Program-made: the position numbers and the translations under genes
Notes under the pieces: model-generated
The model's input: only the letters and a program-made list of their open reading frames with translations
Told to the model about the DNA's origin: nothing
Databases searched by the model: none
In this document: piece after piece, positions 56,400 through 64,000 of the stretch
Layout: every line of letters starts with the position of its first letter
Position numbering within the stretch: position 1 is the stretch's first letter
Source of the DNA: Chimonanthus salicifolius
Taxonomy: Eukaryota; Streptophyta; Magnoliopsida; Laurales; Calycanthaceae
Assembly (NCBI GenBank): GCA_013350335.1
Contig: CM023539.1
Location: 32,970,631 to 33,034,630, forward strand
Reading direction: 5' to 3'
DNA length: 64,000 bases

Positions 56400-59300
56400 T
56401 GTAACGCCCCGCCCTTTTTCACTCACTTTTTCCCGTAATTCAGTGTATAATTTTTTTTTTTTTGTAACAGAGTAAAGTGATAGAGCACGGGACGTCACGA
56501 CGCGAGCTAAGTCCGAACTTCCAAAGTCCGACCCTTAACTGGCCAACCCTATGTGTGTAGGGACCTAGTCCAATAAAATGGTTCACACATAGCAATACCG
56601 ACTTGCGGAATAAAATCATATAACTGCGGAATCATAATCATCAAAATGGAGAATCATATTAGAACCAAGTTCTAATCCATTCAGATAGCACAGTACGTCA
56701 TAATCATCAAACCAAATCATTCAACCATCTAAATTATTACATTCCGAAATCCAAATCCTCAAATACAAGTTCATGAGTCATTTTATTCAAAACATATAAA
56801 CTAGATCTTCCAAGCTCCTATGCCTGGTCCATCTTACGCTCATCGTTCCCCTGATTACTAGTATCATCAACTAGGGTAGAAGTAGGGCGTTAGAACAACG
56901 CGCCCAGTAGGTATTCCAGTTACGGCTAACACATGGCTAGTACAAATGCATATTATAACATAATAGATAAAAACAGGTAAAATCCATGCCATGCAATGAT
57001 GACAGATATGCAATGAGTCCCACCCATCACATGTACATAAAGTACTTACCACATAGGTCTTCCGGACGCCCCGGCGGAGTGTGGACCCTCCGAAATCTTC
57101 TTGATGGAAATCACATCAAGGTATTGCACATAGGTTCTTCGGACGCCCCGACGGAATGTGACCCCTCCGGTTATAAATTCGTCACCCCATGCCATGCATG
57201 AGATGCCAATGAAACACATGCTATTTTATAACATAAACATAGCATTTAAAAATCATATTTTAAATCACATGCTCTTTCCTCATATAATCAAAGCATATAA
57301 ATCAACCTTTGAAATATAACAATACATGCTATTTACAACATGAACATAGCATTTAAAGTCCATAATAAAGCATATCCTTTGATACACATTTTCATCAAAA
57401 TATAAGATAAGAACAAAGTACATAATCCATGGTTTCAAAGAGGTGGAATCCTACCAAAGACCGTTCACAAGTCCTTGCGTTCCCGTCCAAGATTCGTTCA
57501 CCGATCGCGTACCGCTTGCGAGATCCCGTTACCTTATAATATAATGATCAATCAACACCAAGTCTCACCTAATTACAAAGTTCTAAGTCTATAAACAAAA
57601 CCCCATGGGGTTCGGCCATACACCATGGCCGAAACCCATGGTCTACCATTTTTGTCCATAATTACGATAATGCCATTGAGCCTAACCATAGACTTCTTTA
57701 TTGCTTAGATCCCAAATAATCATCCATACTTCCAAGGCACATAATACCATAAAATAATTCATGGGGTTCGGCCATACACCATGGCCGAACCCAATGTCCA
57801 ATATTCTCTCATATTTACAAAAATGCCATTGGTTTCCTTTTTCTTTTAAATCTTCCATAATTAGACCCTATAATTTTCCTGAACCAATCAAATCCATCAA
57901 ACTCAACTCATGGGGTTCGGCCATACATCATGGCCGAACCCATGGTTCTCCACTTTGGTGTGTAATTACATTTTTTTGCCATTCTTTTCATTAATGATTC
58001 ATAACATATGTGTGTATCTTTTTCTTTATTTTAAAACTACACATAACATAACTCATAACATAGGTTCATAATCTGATTCATAAATCAGCCCTTAACCATG
58101 AATTAAAACACCATTTAATTCCTTAATTTGGGCCATGGGGTTCGGCCATACACCTTGGCCGAACCCTATGGTGTATAGTTTCCAAATTAACTCCTCCTTT
58201 CCAAAATTATATGCTTTCCAACTTTAGGTTCCATACTTAGATATCATTTTCCATAACTAAAAAGGTTTTTCAAAATAAAACCCTAGTGGGGTTCGGCCAT
58301 ACCTATGGCCGAACCTCACTCATGATAAGCAATCCATTTATTTGATTAATCTCCACCTTCCATTCTTGGATAGTTTCCATAATAAATCTTCATGGTCTTA
58401 ATTAGATATTTTCTAATTTTAGTATCCAATTCCAAGAATAGAAACTTTCCTAATAAGCAACCTCATTTCCATAAATGGATTGTTTTCTTAATTAACCAAC
58501 CCTTTCCATAATTGGAAACACCTTCCAAAAATAGATTGTTTCCTTAATTAACCAACCCTTTCCATAATTAGATTGTTCTCCAAATTTAGCAATCATTTCC
58601 ATCTACCATTTCAAACTTAACCCATGGGGTTCTGCAAGCTCCATGGCCGAACCCTATGGTTCATGGTCTTGGCCATTAGCTTAGATTCAATAAACATTTA
58701 CTCATAACATTAACCGATTATCATCCATAAAATGTTTGGTGGGGTTCGGCCATACACCATGGCCGAACCTCACCCCCTTCTTTTTTATTATTTTAGATCC
58801 AATATCTTAACCATAAAAACATCATGATTTGGCCATGCCATGGCCGACCCATATCCCTATCCAAATCTCCCTTTAAAATTATAAAATTCTTCCATGGATT
58901 TTCATCATTGAAATTTGTAATTCTATACCATAAATCCCCATGGTTTCATCATGAAATCACCATGTCTTCCATGTTCCAAAATTTAAGAACATGACCCTAA
59001 TGAAATAAATCCAATCTCTCCATGGCTTTCAATCTTAAAACCCAAGAATTAAATCAACTCTTTGCATGGGGTTCGGCCATAGTGATTCTTTCTCCCCATT
59101 TAAACCATTAAATCATCTCCAATTTTCCTCCATGGGGTTCGGCCATGCACTGTGGCTGAACCCTATGGTTCTTTTTGTTTCAAAACATAAAATTATTAAA
59201 TCAAGATACTAACCTTTTCCCCTTTGGTTTCTTGCTCTTCCAATTTTCTTTCCCTTTCCCTTTGCTTTTCTCCAAACAAGAACTCCTTCTTGTTGCTGCC

Positions 59301-60011
59301 CTTTTCCTTGTGTATTGCCGTGTATGAGCCTTGAGAGATTGAGAGAGAGATGGAGTTGTAAAAACCGTGCACCCCCTTGGGTCTCTCCTTTTATTAAACT
59401 CTCCTTAGTCCATACCTAGATGGTGTTTAAGATAGGCAACCTCCTCCTTTAGCCGTGTACCCCCTTGCCATAGATGGAATGCCGACCTCCCTTGCTTTAC
59501 TTAGCCATGGCTGACTTCTCCTTCTTAATTTAAAACATTCCCTTTATTCCAATTAGCAAGTACTATGCGCATAACCTTATTCATAATCTAGGTAATCTTT
59601 TAATTTGATTTAAGACAATGTACCTTCCCTTTTAAAATATCCCATGCGCATAATATGAATATCATTATCTAAAATTCGGCCAAGTATAATCTTTATTTGA
59701 ATTTTTTGAATATTTTCTTAAGATATACAAATCCAATTTAATTAAGAAAGTCCCTCTTTAAATATTCTAGCATATCATTTGTGGATTGAGTTCCACCTAT
59801 CTCTCATGCGCATAATCTTATAGATTTCATATCAAAAATTCGGCTATGCACTATCCTATTTAATTTTCAATAAAACTAATGTCACAATTTAATTGGGTCT
59901 TAATTGGGTCATAACCCAATTCCTTATCCATGTAAGAACCAATTCTAAAATCCACCATTTAAAAGAGTAAGTGTCATATAAAATAATAATCTAAAAATCC
60001 GAGGTGTTACA
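56400..60011 (+). mobile_element. Solo LTR (3.6 kb) inserted in gag
   Basis: It starts TGTAACGCCCCGCCC and ends GAGGTGTTACA, with the 5-bp duplication GTCAG on both sides (56395-56399 and 60012-60016). No second LTR, primer site or coding region is found, so it is best read as a solo LTR left by recombination. It holds a pair of 'cggacgccccg.cggagtgtg' repeats (57061-57175), a repeat around 'catgctattt...acatagcattta' (57210-57360) and a hairpin array (57604-59170). The orientation is taken from TGTAACGCCCC as the 5' end and is not certain. Confidence 0.8.
57604..59170. repeat. Array of ~10 GC-rich hairpin motifs
   Basis: The core is GGTTCGGCCAT, a loop of about 5 bases (ACACC), then ATGGCCGAACC, often with CATGG on both outer sides. 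Copies start near 57604, 57760, 57909, 58134, 58285, 58623, 58739, 58832, 59065 and 59131. Spacing is 90-340 bases and the spacers are AT-rich and mostly unrelated. The copies at 58832 and 59065 are worn or half-length. Several copies keep both arms matched after changes. Confidence 0.9.
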
Positions 60012-60016
60012 GTCAG

Positions 60017-60170
60017 GAGAGATTGCAATGTTGCAAAATGTGGGGCCATACAGCCAATAAGTGCAACCAACCGAGGAAACCACGATGTTATAATTGTGGT
60101 AAACACTGTCACATATCTAAGGATTGCTTTGAACCAAATAGTCGAATGCTGGGAATCCACCTTCGTTGAA
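60017..60170 (+). pseudogene. Gypsy gag zinc knuckle segment
   Basis: After the solo LTR the gag frame resumes. It shows CYNCGKHCHISKDC (60086-60127), a CX2CX4HX4C zinc knuckle that binds RNA, preceded by a worn knuckle-like HTANKC. A stop follows by 60170, so gag and pol are now separated. Confidence 0.85.
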
Positions 60171-60225
60171 TGACAATCAGCAAAACAAAGGACGTGGGTG
60201 ACAACCCCAAACCAATCAGGGCCGT

Positions 60226-60600
60226 GTGTATGTTGTTACTCCACATGTTGGTGATATTATCGAACTGGTTGTTATGCAAGGTATGCTCCTTATTTTTGGC
60301 ACTTGGGCTAAAGTTTTGTTTGAGTTTGGTGCATCGTATCCTTTTATATCATCTATGTTAGTTGATAAGTTGGATTTAGACATGGATGAACCGGAAGAGC
60401 TTGTGCATATTACGACACCATTGGGTAGATACACTACAATAAGAAAAAATTGTCGTTCTTGTGTTATAGCAGTTGGTGGAGTTAATTTAGAAAGTGATAT
60501 GCTAGTTTTGGGTATTTTGGTTTTGAAGCCATTTTGGGATGGATTGGTTGATAACTTTCAATGTAATTTTAGACTTTTTCAAGAGGAAAGTATCTGGTAG
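60226..60600 (+). pseudogene. Gypsy aspartic protease, degenerate
   Basis: The order VLFEFGASYPFISSMLV, then MLVLGILVLKPFWDG, matches the retropepsin of Gypsy elements (VLFDSGA..SFIS, then ILGMDWL). The catalytic DSGA has become EFGA, so activity is lost. The second motif is frameshifted: MDWL is found in the next frame at 60539. Confidence 0.8.
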
Positions 60601-61660
60601 AACATCTACAGGTATAACCTTTAGTGAAAGATTAAGTCTCACCCCTGAACCTTATTTGCCTTGTAAAAGAGTCTTTGACAAGGTAGGTAGCTTAGGCTGG
60701 GAAAATTCAGAATCTTCAGACATGCAGTTACCCAGAGTGGTGAATTCCCAGATGTATTTTCGAAAAAAAACTGATTGGTTTACTTCCTCATTGGGATGTT
60801 GAATTTTCTATAGATTTGATTCCTGGTACCTCACCTATATCTATGCATGCATATCGTATTGCGCCAGTAGAACATGAGGAGTTGATAAATCAGTTGAGTG
60901 ATTTTTCCAAAGTTGCATTTATTCGACCTAGTACTTCACATTGGGTAGCCCCATCCTTATTTGTTAAAAAAGAAAGATGGTTCGATGAGGCATTGTATTG
61001 ATTACAGACGACTGAATAAAGTCACTATAAAAAAATACCCCTTCCAAGAATTGATGACTTGTTCGATAAATTGAGAGGATCCAAGTGTTTCTCTAAATTG
61101 ATCTTTGATTTGGTTACCACCAACTCAGAGTCAGAGAATGTGGTATTGCCAAGATAGCCTTTCATACAAGATTCGGTCTTTATGAATTCTTTGTGATGCC
61201 ATTTGGAGTGACCAATGCTTCTGCAACGTTTATGGACTTAATGAATAGGATCTTCCAACCTTATCTGGATAAGTTTGTTGAGATCTTTATTGATGACATC
61301 CTGATTTATTCACCAATGGAAAAAGACCATGAACGGCATTTGAGAATCATTTTACAATTGTTGAGCGACCATCAACTTCATGCCAAATTTAGTAAATGTG
61401 ATTTTTGGTTGGTTGAAATACAATTTTTAGGCCATGTAGTCTTGGCTGAAGGAGTGGCAGTGGATCCTGCCAAGGTAGAGGCTGTACTTAAATGGGAAAG
61501 ACCAAGAAGTATCTTCGAGATTCGTAGCTTTTTCAGTTTGGCAGGATATTATAGGAGATTTATCAGAGATTTCTCCAAACTTGCATTACCTATGACTTGG
61601 CTGACCAGGAAGGGTGTTAAATTTGTTGGGGAGAAACTTGTGAACAAGCTTTCCAAGAGT
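60601..61660 (+). pseudogene. Gypsy reverse transcriptase, frameshifted
   Basis: In several frames one sees [34 protein letters not shown], then a shift, [20 protein letters not shown] and the catalytic FIDDILIYS (61286-61312), followed by FLGHVV and the thumb region ([19 protein letters not shown]). The section 61000-61190, which should hold the LDLRSGYHQI-type motif, is scrambled by small indels. Confidence 0.9.
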
Positions 61661-62045
61661 TGAAGACAAGATTGACATCCTCACCAGTGTTAGTAATTTT
61701 AGAAAAAGGTCATGGTTATATAGTATATTGTGATGCTTCCAAAGATGGTTTGGGTTGTGTATTAATGCAAAGGGATCAGGTTGTAGCTTATGGTTCTAGA
61801 CAGTTGAAAGTAATGAACAGAATTATGGCACATACGATAAGGAATTAACTGCTACTGTTTTTGCTTTAAAGATCTGGAGGCACTATTTGTTTGGTGAGCA
61901 TTTTGAAGTGTTCTTTGACCACCGTAGCCTCAAATAAGACTTAAATTTACGACAGCGCAGGTGGGTGGAATACTTTGGGGACATTAACTTTGAGATCTCC
62001 TATCACCCAGGGAAAACTAATGTGGTTACTGATGCCTTGAACTGA
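61660..62045 (+). pseudogene. Gypsy RNase H, with stops
   Basis: SSPVLVILEKGHGYIVYCDASKDG and VLMQRDQVVAYGSRQLK match RNase H; a shift near 61840 leads to ELTATVFALKIWRHYLFGEHF and WVEYFGDINFEISYHPGKTN. Stops at 61935 and 62042 break the frame. Confidence 0.88.
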
Positions 62046-62760
62046 AAGTTTGAGGGGACTATTCAAATTCTAGAGGACATGCTTCGAGCTTGTGTGCTAG
62101 ACATGAAAGGTAGTTGGGAAGACCATTTGTCTATGGTAGAGTTTGTTTATAATAATAGCTATCAATATATTATTCAAATGGCACCTTATGAAGCCTAATA
62201 TGGCAGACACCTCTGTGTTGGACAGAAATCAGTGTTAAGGTTATTTTGGGGCCAGAGATGATTAGAAAAACAACTGAAAAGGTGAAATTAGTCCCGCAGA
62301 GGTGAAGCACAACACAAAGTCAACAAAAGTGTTACGCTGATCATAGACGTAGACGTCTGCAATTTGCAGTTGAGGATCATGTGTTCCATAAGATCTTTCA
62401 TCGTCGTGGTATTCAGAAATTTGGAAGCAAATGAAAATTTCGCCAAGATATAATGGGCCATTTGAAATCATGGGTAGAGTTGGAGAGGTGGCTTACCAAC
62501 TTGAACTTCCACCTCAACTCGCTCGAGTTCACAACGTCTTCTACTTGTCCATGCTCTGAAAATATCTTTCTGACATTTCACGTGTGTGAATTGGGAAAAT
62601 GTTGAAGTTATAGAGGACTCGACTTATGAAGAAAAACCAGTTAAGATTTTGGGTTCGAGAGAGAAGATTCTTCGAGGTAAGACCATCCACTTAGTGCATG
62701 TACTGCGGCAGCACCATGGAGTGGAGGGATCTACTTGGAACTAGAAGGACGTGATATAGA
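62046..62760 (+). pseudogene. Integrase remnant and chromodomain-like tail
   Basis: Directly after RNase H the sequence goes to ILEDMLRACVLDMKGSWEDH and VEFVYNNSYQ, which belong to the end of the integrase core. The zinc-binding domain and most of the DDE region, several hundred bases, are deleted. The tail has GPFEIMGRVGEVAYQLELPP and, at 62610-62752, EEKPVKILGSREKILRGK followed by HLVHVLRQHHGVEGSTWN, like the chromodomain of Tekay/Del elements. Stops and shifts remain. Confidence 0.85.
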
Positions 62761-62817
62761 AGTTGTACCCCTACTTGTTTGATGACCAAGGTATGTACCT
62801 TAGTAAATTTTGGGGCA

Positions 62818-62839
62818 AAATTTCTTTTAGGTGGTAGGT
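62818..62839 (+). promoter_or_regulatory. Polypurine tract region
   Basis: 'ttttaggtggtaggt' lies directly before the 3' LTR start TGTAACGACCC. It is purine-rich but not pure, perhaps worn. Confidence 0.5.
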
Positions 62840-64000
62840 TGTAACGACCCGACTCAAACTAGTGGGTCATGATTGAGTTAGAGTTAAGTCGGGTAGTTCC
62901 TAATCGGATAATCACTTATTTTAGCAAAAAATGTTTAATATTGCTTAAAATTGTTTGATTATGTGTCAGACAATATAATTTGGAACTCTAGGCCCCCAAT
63001 ATGTGTTTTTCGTAGTCCAAATTGAAGTTTGGAGATGAAAACAAATTTTTGAAACGGGGCTCCAAAAATAGCAGTGCCTATTTTTGGAAACTTTCCAAAT
63101 TTAGAAAAATCTCAAAATTGGTGTGACAAAATTGGTGTGATATAGGGACCCGAAATGGTTAAGAAATTTATTTGAATTTTGTTATCCAAATTTTAATTTT
63201 GGATTCACATTTGGAAACCTTCTAAATTTAGAATTCAAATCATCTTGAAAACTTATGTTGATAAAATTATTAAATTGTCGAAACTTGTATTTTTATTTTT
63301 TTTAGTGTGATCTCTCAAATATTAGTGTTTGAATCATCCAAATATTTTATACAATACAACTTAGAAGAGAAATTGCAAAATATAAAGGAAACCATGTTTG
63401 AAATATTCGAATCTTGTGGTTTAAGAAATTAACCACTTGAAAATAAATATCTAAAAGAAAAGAAATTTAGTTTAGGTGGGACCCAAGTGAATTTATTTTT
63501 CGGAAGGGATTGATTAGAGAACCTATTTTGAGAAAATAAGATTTTAAATCGAAACAAAAATTTAATTTGGCAAAAGTCCAATTGATCTTGGAAATTTTTT
63601 TTAGTTGGAGAGTAAGTGGGCCATGATATCACATGATTTTTTTGAGATTACAAGAGAATTCTTTGCCATGAGCGTGTGGGCCAAGGGGCCCCACACATTG
63701 GATACACACCCAAGAGAGAGAATAGCAAGGGATTTTCAAAAATCCCGTAAGAATACAAGTAGAATCGGCTACCTCCGTGCTATTTTTAAAAAAAATGTCT
63801 CCGTTACCCTTAAGATTTGTTATTTTTATTAAGGAGGTGGGGGTATTAAGGTAATAATTCAAAGAGAGGCCTATAAATAAGTCACAAAAGGCATACACGA
63901 GTTACACAATTCGTGCAAGCCTTGGAGGAGATGTCGGAGCTCTCTTTCTCCTAGTTTTCTCCAAAAAGTAAATTTGGGGACCTGAAGCTTGTTGAAACTT
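62840..64000 (+). mobile_element. 3' LTR of the Gypsy element (partial)
   Basis: It begins TGTAACGACCCGACTC and follows the 5' LTR through its TATA box (63872-63879) and past it. The window ends within it, so the right target duplication cannot be checked. Confidence 0.92.

Larger units (their letters stand above)
53330..64000 (+). mobile_element. Ty3/Gypsy chromovirus-like element, defective
   Basis: The order is LTR, tRNA-Met primer site, gag, protease, reverse transcriptase, RNase H, remains of integrase with a chromodomain-like end, polypurine tract and 3' LTR (cut by the window). The domain order and the chromodomain-like tail fit the Tekay/Del group of chromoviruses. A 3.6-kb solo LTR lies in gag. 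Many frameshifts and stops, and loss of most of integrase, show that it cannot move by itself. It sits in the Copia remnant ending at 53329. Confidence 0.9.

Noticed and set aside
57604..59170. CRISPR-like array
   Set aside because: Spacing is irregular (90-340 bases), spacers are long and AT-rich, the repeats are worn, and the context is a plant retrotransposon LTR.

Overview
This window is nuclear DNA of a flowering plant. The evidence is AT-rich intergenic sequence, genes split by many short introns, a plant-type subtilase family, nested Copia and Ty3/Gypsy LTR retrotransposons, tRNA-derived SINEs, a TRIM element and MITEs. The species cannot be named from the sequence. The repeat load suggests a medium to large genome.

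Only two genes look intact. They are tandem paralogues on the minus strand (20066-25401 and 41494-49810), each rebuilt from 11 exons whose phases join without a break into secreted subtilisin-like proteases of the SBT5 (AIR3/SBT5.4) group, 770 and 772 residues long. Both keep the Asp/His/Ser triad and the oxyanion Asn. Both start with a signal-peptide exon joined to the prodomain through a non-canonical GC-AG intron. The second gene has much longer introns (intron 2 is about 2.6 kb against 95 bp) and has gained a second GC donor at intron 6. A third, broken piece of the same gene family (38254-38402) lies downstream of the second gene inside a roughly 780-bp duplication. A third locus (13710-15742, minus) resembles a UAP56-interacting mRNA export factor of the UIEF type, but carries an in-frame stop and a homopolymer frameshift, so it is called a pseudogene.

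Layout from left to right: 1-2370, end of a Gypsy-type LTR; 2371-10390, nested LTR pieces (a Copia LTR split by other LTRs, one of which holds a 1.85-kb non-autonomous DNA transposon); 10391-11215, gag fragment and LTR on the minus strand; 11216-13560, AT-rich sequence with nothing firm; 13710-16050, the UIEF-like locus; 16229-18293, a second DNA transposon-like element with a large G-rich minisatellite; 20066-25480, first subtilase and promoter; 25685-26094, a hAT MITE with a perfect 8-bp target duplication just upstream; 26200-29600, dispersed repeats and microsatellites; about 29600-36884, LTRs in both orientations ending in a Copia tail with its 3' LTR; 36885-41493, duplicated 3' flank of the second subtilase, with SINE copies, an LTR copy and a TRIM inserted in that LTR; 41494-49951, second subtilase and promoter; 50000-52990, intergenic sequence with two SINEs; 52990-53329, Copia RNase H remnant; 53330-64000, a defective chromovirus-type Gypsy element with a 3.6-kb solo LTR inserted in its gag.

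The most unusual material is in the repeats: a solo LTR with about ten copies of a GC-rich hairpin, Copia LTRs whose own ends are inverted repeats of about 75 bp, several unrelated LTR families that each carry a CG-rich module of short degenerate repeats, and breakpoints with filler DNA or foldbacks that record double-strand-break repair. I found no clear new biochemical system.
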